DNA of 64,000 nt from Oscarella lobularis (taxonomy: Eukaryota; Porifera; Homoscleromorpha; Homosclerophorida; Oscarellidae). The translations under genes and the position numbers were made by a program. Positions 21,049-31,965 of this stretch are shown here, piece by piece; positions within the stretch are counted from its first letter, which is position 1, and each line of letters starts with the position of its first letter. Location of the stretch: positions 434,001 through 498,000 of the forward strand of contig NC_089191.1 in assembly GCF_947507565.1 (NCBI RefSeq), in the 5' to 3' direction. The notes under the pieces were generated by a model. That model was given only the letters and a program-made list of their open reading frames with translations, did no database searches and had not been told where the DNA came from.

Positions 21049-21576
21049 AGTTTCACTTTTACTAATTGAGTCTACAAAGCTTTTGACATCGTGTTCGCTT
21101 TGTAACCCAACGAAGGAGTTGACTGGCTTTCCATTGTTGAATCCAACGACGAATGGGATAGAAGCAACCTTTGTAGGCAAAAATTAGAAACTAGAAGTCG
21201 TGGTCTCTATAGTAACTGACTTCGTATTCTATAGCCAAATCTTGCAAATCGTCAACATTCACTTTGGCTATGTCTACTTTCCCATTCGTCTCCTTTACGT
21301 ATTTTTCGAGTACTGGTGCCAATTCGAGGCAGGGTTTGCACCATCTGCTTCGAAATGCTATAGGCGAGCAAATTGATGCTGTTCTTACCTTTACCCTGCA
21401 TGAAAATCGACGATGACGGGCGTTTTTGCTTCGAGAACGCGCTTTTCAAAGTCGTCTTCACTTTGGACGTCAAACAAACGCGTTGGAGTCGTTTGAAACG
21501 CTCGAAGAGAACTTCGATGTAGTCCTCCACGCACAATCGACGCCAAAATCGCCTGTGAACTTCGTCTAAGAGCCAT
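21040..21576 (-). CDS. TXN2: Mitochondrial thioredoxin
   Basis: Three exons on the minus strand: 21395-21576, 21221-21344 and 21040-21168; 144 residues. A basic presequence (ALRRSSQAILASIVRGG) precedes the thioredoxin fold: VIVDFHAGWCKPC, VDIAKVNVDDLQDLAIEYE, and the cis-proline strand VASIPFVVGFNNGKPV. It reduces disulfides in the matrix with thioredoxin reductase. The active site reads WCKPC instead of the usual WCGPC. Introns are 50 and 52 bp. The stop codon lies inside the end of the opposite-strand SEFIR receptor gene. Confidence 0.93.
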
Positions 21577-21649
21577 TTTTGCAATGTGAACCCGGATAGC
21601 AAACGTCTCTAAAATAAAACTAGCCAATGTGTCTCTACAGATACGGAAA

Positions 21650-21733
21650 TCCTCGGTAGTATAGTGGTGAGTATCCCCGCCTGTCATTACAAGCGGAGCG
21701 CGGGAGACCCGGGTTCAATTCCCGGCCGGGGAG
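21650..21733 (+). tRNA. trnD-GUC: tRNA-Asp (GTC) with a 12-nt intron
   Basis: The acceptor stem TCCTCGG pairs with CCGGGGA and G follows as the discriminator base, as in eukaryotic tRNA-Asp. The anticodon stem CCCGC/GCGGG encloses a loop with anticodon GTC at 21683-21685. The loop is interrupted after position 37 by 12 extra bases (21687-21698), the canonical place for nuclear tRNA introns. The T arm (CCGGG, TTCAATT, CCCGG) is normal and gives the internal B box; the A box lies in the D arm. Without the intron the length is 72 nt. Introns in animal tRNA genes are usual for Tyr and Leu(CAA), not Asp. Confidence 0.93.
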
Positions 21734-22351
21734 GCCGTCATTTTTCTTCTTTTATTTTCGACTGAATTTTTGTGGCACATCTATATTTTTACTATAAATC
21801 AAATTTTAGAATCAAGGGGAAAAACTGTTCACCTTGAGATAGTGTGCTTTATCCGGGATTGCCAGCAACGCACGTTCTGTTTTCAGTCATTTCGCCAGTA
21901 AACGGTTTCAGAAAGCAAAACGACGTTCGTTTGGAACACAGTGAGTCATCTGGAAGCCTTTCGTGGGAAGACAAGCCGGACAAGTCTTCGAATTCACCCC
22001 GGGAAGCGGAGAAGACGTCGATCGATCAAACCATCCATGCCCTCCGAAACACGAAAAAAGTCAATCCGAAGGAACAGTCGCTTTCAAGAGAACAAGTCCC
22101 AAGAAGAGCACCTCGAAACCTCGTCATCTTTCTCGACGAGGCCCCGCACGGGGGTCTCCTTCATCGAGAATCCCAGCAGAGGAGCCTTACATATGTATAC
22201 ACGTATAAGCTAGGTTTTAGTAGGGAAATCCAACAGCAACAGCCCGAAGAAGCGTAAAAGTCCACTCCAAACGCGTATCCTTTTATTAACGACCCCGATT
22301 CTCTCAAAGCGAATGCCATAAAAAAAATGATGTCCCCAGAGGAAAACTTTT
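21734..22351. other. Spacer between tRNA-Asp and ENOSF1, with one weak plus-strand frame
   Basis: A plus-strand frame at about 21844-22257 is open but charged, repetitive in composition and without a recognisable domain. The opposite strand is probably the ENOSF1 3' UTR. I see no other gene. Confidence 0.3.
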
Positions 22352-24762
22352 TCATTTGTCCCGTACGAGCCCCTTTTCTCGCAGTTCCCTCCACTTGGGA
22401 CCGTCCGGATACTCGTACGCTTTCAACGAGTCCGGCTTCATTTCTATGCTATAGCCACTCGCCTAAAGAAAAGAAAAAAAAACATCTCGTGAAACCTAGA
22501 ACTAGACCTGAAACCGGAAGAACCTCCGGAACGACATAGCATCCATTCCGAACCGCACAAGGGTGGAGAAAATGTTCGTGCAGATGGTCGACGTACTCGA
22601 TTACCCTAATACGTCACACGAAAGCGATATCAAACATCCTGACTAGTCTAAACGAGTCCATACCGGTTCTCGAGTGATCCGCTGACGCATATGTAGTCGA
22701 AAATAGATAGATGTTGGACGTATTCGCACAGGCCCACGCCGCCGGCGTGCGGACAAACGGGAACTATAGAGACAGAGAATACCGGTAAGATGACTCAGAC
22801 CTCGTCACGAAGAGGGAGGAGTCTCTGGCGATTTCGTACTTCTTACCCTTGTATTTCGCCGCCATTAGAATTATGGCGAGATTCTCGTTGACGCCGCCGA
22901 CGCGAGCGGCGTCGATTTGACAGAAATCCATGGCTCCGCTTTGAAGAAATTGCTTGAAAACGACCCTATTTTGACATTGTTCGCCCGTGGCAACGCCTAT
23001 TCCAAACGGAGCGAGCGCCTATAGAGAGAGAGAGAGAGAGAGAGACAGAAAAACAATCAAATGCAAAGCAGAAGTCGCGTTCGTTTTGCCTTTTTGATTG
23101 CCGCGTGGCCGAGAACGTCGTCCGGCGACGTCGGCTCTTCTATCCAATGCAGCTTGAAATGAGCCAGCTGCGAGGAATGATAACCAATTGCACGCGACAG
23201 TTATCCAAGCCATCCTGCCCTCACATTCTTCATGTATTGAATTGCCTCGTCGACGTCCCACCTCTGATTCGCGTCAACCATCTGAAAACAAAAAAAATTC
23301 TCCCTTTTTTTCCTCAAAAAGTCTGCCATTGGAAATTTCGCCTACGATTATCTTATCCCAGCCGACTTCTTTACGTATGATCGAACAGCGACGCTTATCG
23401 TCCTCCAAATCGGCGCCAACTTTGACTTTGAATCGAGTGAATCCTTGCCGAAGGGCATCCTGTGCCAACTGCAAACAGAAACCGTACCACGTCAGCAACA
23501 AAGCGTACGTGGGCCCCCCCTCTTTCGCGACAGACTTTGCTTAGGGTTTCGTCACTATAACCAAGCCACGCACAGGATGTAGTATAAGCCGGATAGCCTT
23601 GATGTTTTATGGATGCCTCTGAGACAGACGGATAGATAGTCTTGTTCCAGTTCCATACACGTCATGTATTATATGTACCCCTCTTCGTTTTCTCGGACTC
23701 GTTTCGTCGAAGGAGTTCTAGCGCTTCCTGACGCGTCAGCGCGTCCGTACTATGGGTTTAAAGAGCAGCTTGTAGGATATTAGACAATGAATAGATCTCC
23801 GTACATGTAGCGGAAGTCTATAGTGGAAACCAGTTCTTCCGGTGTCTAGGGTCAAGAGTCCGTCAATCAGTTAGAACTGGACGCAAAGAATGCATCGCTG
23901 ATTGACCTACCATGTCAGCTAGCAATTTCCACAGGGGCTATAGAGAGCGAGAGTTCCATTCGAAAAGAGGAGAAATCGACTGTCTTTTTACCTTCCCCTC
24001 TATTTTGGCCCACAAATCCCACAGAGCGTTAACGACAGCCGCAGTAGCAAGATGAATGACTCCCTTTTCCGGCCCAATCTAATAAATTTAACGATTCATG
24101 ACACTGGAACATGCAGTTGGCCCCTGACAAAAAACCCCTGACCCATCGCAGTTGAGTTTCGCTCGTCAATTCGCGCCAAAACCCAGCAAAATCGCCATAG
24201 ATCTCCTCGAGCTGTCTCCCGACGACGAGTCGCGATAGAGTTTGCACGGCAAAGACAACTGCGCAAAATAGTCGATCGCAAAAATCGAAGAAAAACGGAA
24301 TTCGATACCGATTTCGGTGCCACGGCCCACGGTGAACGTCAATCCGTGGCCCTTGTGCTCGGTTTTATCCGCTTCGACGACCACATAGGCTGCCGAATAG
24401 TCAGGATCCTTGTGCTAGACAAAAGCATCGAACGCCGCGTTGGAATTCATCATGCAATTAAAACAAGGGGCGTGTCCTTCGTCTCGCGACACTACACAGT
24501 ACTCAAGGACCTCGTTCCCCCGCGAGTCGCGAATTCTTCGCGTTCCAGCGAAACGCGTGCGAAGACGACGAGGAGACGCTAGTCCGTAGGACGCGAACGG
24601 CGATCGGTGCGGCCCGGTTTCCTGCACGCGCGTTCCCTATCTCACCATTGCGTCCGAACCGTGGGCTTCGAGGGAAGTCGGAAAGCGAATGTCCTTCACG
24701 GTGAGACCCGTGATCGTTCCCATGGAGGCCAATTTCTTTCGCTTGCTATCGCTGTGCTCCAT
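22352..24762 (-). CDS. ENOSF1: Enolase-superfamily member ENOSF1 (L-fuconate dehydratase type)
   Basis: Multi-exon minus-strand gene, start ATG at 24762, stop at 22352-22354. The first exon encodes [16 protein letters not shown] and EAHGSDAM. Following exons give [71 protein letters not shown] (the KxK catalytic motif), [16 protein letters not shown] (metal ligand Asp), [17 protein letters not shown] (metal ligand Glu), [17 protein letters not shown], and a last exon with [18 protein letters not shown]. The human protein dehydrates L-fuconate. One intron has a GC donor at 23088-23089. A GA dinucleotide repeat lies in the next intron (about 23023-23045). I did not fix every exon border. Confidence 0.88.
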
Positions 24763-24782
24763 CGTCTGCAACTGAGCTTAGT

Positions 24783-24788
24783 CACGTG
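24783..24788. promoter_or_regulatory. CACGTG E-box upstream of ENOSF1
   Basis: CACGTG 21 bp upstream of the ENOSF1 start codon, between that gene and the 3' end of the sugar transporter. Predicted bHLH-zip site. Confidence 0.4.
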
Positions 24789-25000
24789 TTCGCATTTCCT
24801 TTTATGCACGTGCTCGCCTGCGCGATGATTAATCTAATAACGCGTCGCCGAGCGAATCCGTATTCGTTTAGGGAATAATGTAAAATATAATGATTATGTT
24901 TCTTTTTTTCCGTTTGACCTGACCTTGTGTCGAAGTGCTGCACAGCGGGATTTGAGAGAAGGTCCACTACAAAAATAGAACAATTTTTTCTAGTTCAATT

Positions 25001-27030
25001 TCAAATAACAAACTCTTCTGACCCTTCTGCCAATTCTTTGCCAATATCCTCCAGGGTCCGGCCTTTAGTTTCAGGAACAAAGGTAAATATGAAAGCGATC
25101 GAGCAGAGGCAAATAAAAGCATAGGATAAAAATGTAGCAGCTATTCCAATAGACTCTATAAAACCGTCAGATATAACTAATGATCCCGCTGCTTGGTATT
25201 TTCTTACTCAAAAGTTGTAAAAACGTCGAAGATACAATAAGGTTCCCTCCCCAGTTAGCAACCGTAGATATAGCAACGGCTCGACCTCGAAACTCGACGG
25301 GAAATATCTCGCTTAGAATGAGCCAAGTAACTAAGAAAAAACATCACGAGAAAAATAGTTATTTGTGAGGAACCTATGGATACCTGGCCCAAAGCTAAAT
25401 GCATAGCAAGACACATAGAGAAGTAACGAGATTAAAGAAACGACTCTCACGAGTGCACTGAGCTCCACACCGGTTCCTGTTTCGTTTTTGGTTATATTAG
25501 ATATTAGGCAGGATGTTTCGTTCTTTTCCGGAATGCCAACATCAGTTAGTGTTATTCCCATTGCTCCAATAGCAAGCATCATTCCCGTCGCCCCAAACAA
25601 AAGGAAACGACGTCGTCCTACGTGCAAAGTTGGGTCTCACGTCTCCCAAAGGGATCCCAGATCACTAACCTGCTTTGTCGATTAGAAGCAAACTAATGAC
25701 AGTAGATACAACCTGAAAGAAAGGCAGAGTAACGCACTAAAAACCACCACCTTTCGGAATATACCTTCGTTAGCCCTAAAATGAGAGTCACTCTCGCAGC
25801 AGAAGAGTCGGATGAAAATCCGACTTGCTCAAATATCGTCGTTGCATAGTAGAGAACGTTGGGCTGGCCAGTAAATTGCTGAAGAAGAACTAGGGATACG
25901 GCAATAAATAGCCTATAGCGCATTCCACCAGCTTGCCGGCATATATCAAAGAGTGAATAAGTCTTAGGAGGAGAGTTATAAGAATAAAACTAGACAACCT
26001 TACGCGGGGAAAATTTACTTTTTCCTGTATGATTACTCCCCGTATGCTATCCAATTCCGTTTCGACGTCGAGGCGGCCTCGAAGCTTCTGTAAAACCTCT
26101 TTGGCCTACGATAAAAGCGACGCGAATAGAATGGCACACTTAGAAACGACGCTACCTCTGTGTCGTGGTACTTTAGCAAGAGATATCGAGGACTGGGCGG
26201 TAGAAAGATCATAACAATGCCCTGAATGGCTGCAGGAACAACGGAAAGGCCGAACATGTAACGCCAGCCCTCGTCGACGTTGATAAATGCCAAATTGATA
26301 GCGTAGGCCAAAAGGAAGCCCACTGTAATGCCAAATTCATTGAGAGAGACGAGAGCACCTCGTCTGTGCTAGAAAAGATTATAAGAGATGAGGCAAAAGA
26401 ACGTATGTACTGTACATACTGGTGGCGATATTTCTGATATGTAGATACATTCGCCTATGGCAGATAATGAAACTCCAAAGCCAACTATGAGCCGCCCAAA
26501 TATCTAAAAAAAATTGACCCCTATTCAGACGAATTTAGTGTATCTACCAGCATTCCATATGTCTTTGACGCTGCCAGGATAGAGGCACCGACCACAAAGA
26601 TAACTGCGTTTATTATTATTGCCAATCTTCTGCCAATGGCATCGATAACGAAACCTTAAATGATGACATAGGGTGTGGAGTCAGACAACATCCTTCTTAT
26701 ACAGTACCTCCTGTCAGTGAGGCGATCATGGCACCGATCAACATTACACTCACTGTCAGGCTCTCCTCCGTTTTTGACAGATCGAAATCGCATCTCAATA
26801 GAACCAGGGCGCCCGATATGATACCTAGACGTCGTTACTTGCTGAAGTCGCCGTAGCGTCGGTCTTACCGACGTCGTAGCCGAATAGGACGCCGCCTAGC
26901 GCTGCCATGGCAGCGCATATCCAAACGTACGCTGTCGTCGCCTCTTTTTGCCGCTTCTGGCCGTTTCTGTACGGAAATTAACTACTTTCTGCTTTCTTTT
27001 CTCGTTTGCCTACTGTTTGAGTGCATTCAT
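25001..27030 (-). CDS. Facilitative sugar transporter, GLUT10/GLUT12 type (SLC2A family)
   Basis: About ten short exons on the minus strand, stop at 25001-25003. Major-facilitator sugar-porter marks: GGVLFGYDVG with GIISGAL, DAIGRRLAI, RLIVGFGVS, PPSPRYLL (PESPRxL motif), QQFTGQPNVLYYA in helix 7, DKAGRRRFLLFGA, LSEIFPVEFRGRA and PETKGRTLE. The helix-7 GQPN wording and the glycosylatable extended loop between helices 9 and 10 (NETSC ... NITKNET) are traits of class III GLUT10/12. It would move hexose or dehydroascorbate down-gradient across a membrane. The N-terminal mini-exon (27014-27030, MNALK) is predicted by phase only. It is divergent from RIOK1. Confidence 0.85.
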
Positions 27031-27067
27031 CAGTTGATCTAAGACGAAACATCTCGATTTTTCGAAC

Positions 27068-27073
27068 CACGTG
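27068..27073. promoter_or_regulatory. CACGTG E-box between the GLUT gene and RIOK1
   Basis: CACGTG in the 224-bp divergent interval between the predicted start codons of the sugar transporter (27030) and RIOK1 (27255). Predicted bHLH-zip site for either gene. Confidence 0.35.
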
Positions 27074-27254
27074 CTTTTGCACATGGTTTACTTACCATCA
27101 CTGTCGGGGCTTGTGGGCTCGTCGCATTCGCTTTCGTTTGACTTTGCCTGCACGTCGTCGGCCTCCAGAAGAATAACATTGTCACTATCTTTCAAATATT
27201 GCACCGTCTTCATCAGAAACGCGTCCTGTGGTCCTAGAGCACGTTAGGTCAAGG

Positions 27255-29850
27255 ATGGAGGGCATTCTTCCTGGTCAATTCGACGACGCAGAGCAGGATC
27301 CCGAGTATTTCTGCACTAAAAATTCCTGCGACTATCTCTGACGGATTTCCCAAAGTCCTAGCACTTTTCATTTGCTTCCAAAAGTCGATTCAGGCAGTGA
27401 CGATAGTTTCGAGGACGAAGACGATTTAGGAGACTGGGATTGGGAAGACGAAACCTCCGGTGAGAGTTTCGATGTTTCCAGATAACTTCGTCGACTTGAT
27501 TCCACTTAGACTTCACGAAAAAATTCAATGCTGCTAGAGCAAATCAATCCCAGGTAGAACGGAGTGAAAATATTAGAATTTCTTTCAATTTCATTTCTAG
27601 CCGAATGCAAGTCGTCTTGTATCGGCTAAATCCACGCTTCAGGTTCTTGAGAAAAGATCGGGTTACACTTCTGTATGTAACATAAATTTCAGCCCACGGA
27701 AAAGGCCATTCGAAAATATGTCAACAAGATTAACATAGGTTAATAAAAATATCAGAGGATTATTCATAGAAAATGGCGGTATTTAGAGAGATTCAGTGGG
27801 CCTGCCCTGTCCGGAAAAGCAGCCGAAGCTTTGCAGGACTTTGGAAAAAGAAGGCAAGGCTAATGTCCTTGTCTCTCCAATAAAGTTTTTTATGTTGTTT
27901 CCCTTAGTGTAAAGGGAAAAGATAAGTCAGATAGGGCCACTGTTGAACAGGTGCAGTCGTTTCTCTGCCTAAAGTTTTCAGCTGACTTTTTCCTGAGCAA
28001 AGGTCCTGGATCCAAGAACGAGAATGATTCTATTCAAGTTGCTAGACCGAGGGATTATATCAGAAGTGAACGGTTGTATTAACACGGGAAAGGAGGTGGA
28101 GGAAATAGAAGATCATAACTCAAAACGATTTGCAATTCTTTTAGGCAAACGTATATTATGCTACATCGTCACGAGACGGGCATCCAAACGAATGTGCCAT
28201 CAAAGTGAAATCAGTATCTTTAGTTTCTCCTCTCTCCATAATTTTTTGCTTGATTAGATCTATAAAACGTCTATACTAACATTCAAGGATAGAGACAAAT
28301 ACGTTACAGGAGAATACAGGTACGTGTATGTACAGGTAACTTTGCTACTGAAATCAATATTGCTAGATTCCGCCATGGCTATTCTCGACACAACCCGAGA
28401 AAAATGGTTAGAACTTGGGCTGAAAAAGAAATGAGAAATCTTACAAGGCACTTTATCAATATCGACATCCCCATTTAGCTAATCTGGCCCTTATAGACTG
28501 CACACAGCAGGAATTTTATGTCCCACTCCCATTCTCCTTCGCAGTCACGTCCTCGTGATGTCATTTATCGGTTCCAATGGATGGTAAACGGGCCTCACCT
28601 CTCGTCTAGTTCATTGGCAGTGATTTCGTCAGGCCTGCACCGTTACTCAAAGACGTTGGTCTGTCCGATTCGAAATGGGGGGAACTGTATCTTCAATGTA
28701 TCAAAGCTATGAGAGTCATGTTTCACCAGTGTCATCTCGTTCATGCCGATCTTAGCGAATTCAACGTTCTGTACGCCGAATCGTTTTTAGTGGTGTTTTG
28801 TCTATTAGTTCTGGGTTGTCGTAGGTATCACCGTGGCGACTGCTATTTGATTGACGTGTCTCAATCCGTCGAGCACGATCATCCTCACGCTTTGGAATTT
28901 TTGAGAAAAGACTGCAATAATATTACAGGTTTGATAGATTCGTAGGAAATTGTGAGCAAGTCTGAGCAGAAAATGGGGTAGAGTTTTTTGGAAAAAAGGG
29001 AGTTGGTGTAATGTCAGTGAGGGAGCTGTTTGATTTCGTCACGGATCCCAATATCAATGATACAAACATGGAAGATTATTTAGAAAAAGTAGAGACATGT
29101 GCAATAGAGAGAGAAAAGTACTATTCACGTGTCTAGGCACAGTTGATTGCAGGAGAGCGACTAGAGTCTGGATTGACAGATAAAGAGAAAGTAGACGAAG
29201 AGGTATGATAGCATCGTCATCTCAAAGAACTGGGGTACTAAGAGTCTATCAATTAATTATTTAAGGTTTTTAAACGATCGTACATTCCACGAACTTTGGA
29301 CGAAGTGGAAAATGTAACAGAAGCTCAAAAAGGCAAAGTAGAAGAGGTGAGCATCTGAGAAATCCTTCTCGAAGGTTCTGAAGCAGCGTCTCTATCACTT
29401 TAGGTTTTCTATCGAGCGTTAGTAGGCCTGAAATCAGATCTATCGGGAGCGCAGCAGGTAGAGTAGGAGATCCGTGCACTGCAGCTTTAACTCTTCTGTA
29501 CGGTACCCAATGAAGGTTCCAACTTTACTGGAAAATGACGCCAGTGGAAGCGGCTCCGATGTCTCAGACGAGGAGTCAGAGTCGGACGAATCCGACGAGA
29601 AAGAGGTCATTGATTTGCCCAGTCTTTCACTCAAGAAAGAGGAAGAAAGTCGAAGCAGAAAGGTACGTTAGATACCTAATATCTCGAGTTTACGTACGTA
29701 TTGAACCCATGGTCACTATATCTACGCGAGTAGGAAAATAAGAAACTAGTAAAAGAGGCGAACCGGGAGAGACGAAAGCATAAAATGGCCAAGCACATGA
29801 AGAAACAAAAAGAGAAGCAAGGCCGTCAAAGACGCGGGAAAAAACCATAG
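27255..29850 (+). CDS. RIOK1: Atypical protein kinase RIO1
   Basis: About sixteen exons, ATG at 27255 (first exon to 27304, second from 27362), stop at 29848-29850. RIO1 is an ATPase/kinase of late 40S ribosome maturation and a PRMT5 adaptor. Visible blocks: [13 protein letters not shown] (matching the N-terminal PGQFDDA motif), [72 protein letters not shown] (catalytic loop), [34 protein letters not shown], and a basic C-terminal tail. Two introns carry GC donors, at 27854-27855 and 28448-28449; only these choices keep phase and family sequence. Confidence 0.93.
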
Positions 29851-29875
29851 AGAGAGAGCCGAGTCAATTCATTTA

Positions 29876-31372
29876 TTAATCGCGACCCAGTCTATCTTTC
29901 ACTAGCCTAACCGCCTTATCGACCATGCGAAGAAATTCCTCGACGTCGAACGAATAATTCGTAAATTTCGCGTGGGGTTCGCCGGTCTGCGGATGCTTCC
30001 CGGGATCCTGTTGAATCATCTTATCGCGTCGTTCCCAAGTAAGATAATTAACGCCACGCAATCGAGATAGATCGTTATAGCAGTTGGGATCCTCGCAATT
30101 GTACAATTCGAATAGCGTAGCCCAATCGGGAAGAAAGAGAGCGTGAGCCAAACCGGCACCGTGCATTCCAATAAAAACGTCGCTATTGTGAGTAATCTCC
30201 AATTGACGAAGAAAGGGAACCGTTCGCCAATCGTAATCCACGACGGTGACGTTGTACTCGCCGACGGTCTTTAGCGCGCTAACCAATTCGTCCTGATTGA
30301 GAATGCGACGAAATTTCGTACCGCGCGAGAGCAGCGTAACGCGCGTCAAAGGCGACGGCCCCTCTTGTTTCACGTCGAGTCGACGAAGAACGTGATCGCA
30401 AAACGCCTTGAAAAGTCCGCTACGGGAACACCCACGCACGACGGGCATGTTGTAATAGAGTCCGAGTCGCATGCGCGGTAGGAGGGGAAAGAGCGCGTCT
30501 CGTATGCACAAGCGTTTGTTTTTGTATTGGGATAGGGGAATGGGACGCGGCGAGTGACGGGTAAATGCTTGCCACGTGACTTCGAAGAAGTCTCCGTATC
30601 CCATTTCGCTTGTGTCCCACATGATGATATCGACGTCCGTCGAGAACGTTCCGTTGATGTGCTGGGAAACGTACAAATTGACGAAATCGCAGAAATGATG
30701 AAACATATTGATTCCGGCGTCCAATTTCACAAAAATTACGGGACGTTTGTCGAGAATGACGTCGCAGTGTTCGAGCGAATTGGGCCGAAAGGGGAGAGAC
30801 GTATAGCGCTCCAATTCGCCGTACCACGACTGGAGCGCACTCCTGTGCGCTCCCTGCTTGGCGAGCGCGTCGCGATCCAACTCGCAATCGCCGCCCACCT
30901 GCCCGTCGCCGAAAACGTTCTCGCGAAAGCGTTGACGGGAATTTTCGAACGAAATCGCGCGCAAATCGAAATAGATATTAATCGCTCGACAGTGACGCAA
31001 CAGATCGCCGCAGCGCAACGACGAACCGCCGACGCCTTTCGACTTGCAATACGTCGTCATTTCGGAACGAATCGTCTTCACCCAGCCGAAATCGGCCGAA
31101 TCGAAGAAGCGCTCGACTTTCTCCTCCATGTTCGACGCCCACGGCTTCGCCGGCGGCTCGCAGTGCGGCTGCGAGAAGCGCTTCGCCTTGCGACAGTTCT
31201 TTTCGTAGCCCCAGCACGTGCGATTCGCTTCGACGTAGCTCGGGCACGCGTGCTGGCCCGAATAGCAGTACGATTCCGCTTGGGAAGTGTAGAGGTGCCG
31301 GTGATCGTGAGCTTTCTCGTCTTCTGCGGCGATCAAAGCCACGATAGTGGCGATAGCGAGGCGACCAATCAT
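29876..31372 (-). CDS. EOGT: EGF-domain O-GlcNAc transferase (GT61), intronless and without an ER-retrieval tail
   Basis: Single exon, 498 residues. EOGT adds O-GlcNAc to EGF repeats of secreted proteins in the ER lumen. A short signal peptide (MIGRLAIATIVALIAAE) is followed by family blocks CWGYEKNCR, KADAG-like VKLDAGINMFHHFCDF, DVDIIMWDTSEMGYGD, LLPRMRLGLYYNMP, TLLSRGTKFRRILNQ, HNSDVFIGMHGAGLAH, FLPDWATLFELYNCED and KFTNYSFDVEEFL. The protein ends in RLGRD; the KDEL-type retrieval signal of vertebrate EOGT is missing, so retention must differ or the enzyme may travel further. Vertebrate EOGT has many introns; none is seen here. Confidence 0.93.
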   Translation of the reverse strand: MIGRLAIATIVALIAAEDEKAHDHRHLYTSQAESYCYSGQHACPSYVEANRTCWGYEKNCRKAKRFSQPHCEPPAKPWASNMEEKVERFFDSADFGWVKTIRSEMTTYCKSKGVGGSSLRCGDLLRHCRAINIYFDLRAISFENSRQRFRENVFGDGQVGGDCELDRDALAKQGAHRSALQSWYGELERYTSLPFRPNSLEHCDVILDKRPVIFVKLDAGINMFHHFCDFVNLYVSQHINGTFSTDVDIIMWDTSEMGYGDFFEVTWQAFTRHSPRPIPLSQYKNKRLCIRDALFPLLPRMRLGLYYNMPVVRGCSRSGLFKAFCDHVLRRLDVKQEGPSPLTRVTLLSRGTKFRRILNQDELVSALKTVGEYNVTVVDYDWRTVPFLRQLEITHNSDVFIGMHGAGLAHALFLPDWATLFELYNCEDPNCYNDLSRLRGVNYLTWERRDKMIQQDPGKHPQTGEPHAKFTNYSFDVEEFLRMVDKAVRLVKDRLGRD

Positions 31373-31965
31373 TCTTATTATTACGGCAGTCGGACTCGCT
31401 CACCGTACGACAGCTAAAATTTAGATTAGTCATCGCCTCGTTCGCTTCGCTTGCCAATCGAGCGATCTCACCGAAAAATTAGTAGGGTCCAATTAGTATG
31501 CGACTGCTTGGGGTCGTGGCTTAGGCGGCTTAGACCTTATCTTTCGAGTGCCGTAAACGTACACGTCCTGTTCGTTTATATAAACCACCAGCGTCATCTC
31601 GACCACGTGGTTTCCATGGTTTCGTGTAAAGTCCTTGAAAAGCTTACTTTTATCCGGGTTTTTAAGCCTAAAGATTTTTTATCGGTCGAATCGGCTCTCG
31701 CATTCGTCCGATTTTCGACTAGGCGTCGTTTTTCCGCTCATTCAATTTCATTGGTCCGCTGACGTTTGTCTTCGTCCAGCCGGGACACGATTCCGATCTT
31801 TCATTGGCTAAAATTCAATTGACACATCGAGTAAAAGTTGCCCATTGGAAAAAACGTGTCGCGTCCCCTCAATCGGCGCCCGTCCTTTCTCATAGGCCAG
31901 CCTCCAATTGATCGCAAACTTCAACATTGTTCCAATCGGACGAGACCCCCCTCGAGCCTCATTCA
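31373..31965. promoter_or_regulatory. Divergent EOGT/Sox intergenic region
   Basis: 593 bp between head-to-head start codons. It contains a CACGTG box at 31604-31609 and a TATAAA-like AT stretch at about 31577-31583. Several CCAAT/ATTGG-type motifs occur between 31740 and 31940. Probably holds control elements of both genes; assignment is inference. Confidence 0.45.

Noticed and set aside
23521-23600. Frameshift in ENOSF1
   Set aside because: On re-reading, TCCTGTGCGTGGCTTGG keeps [12 protein letters not shown] in frame; no lesion.
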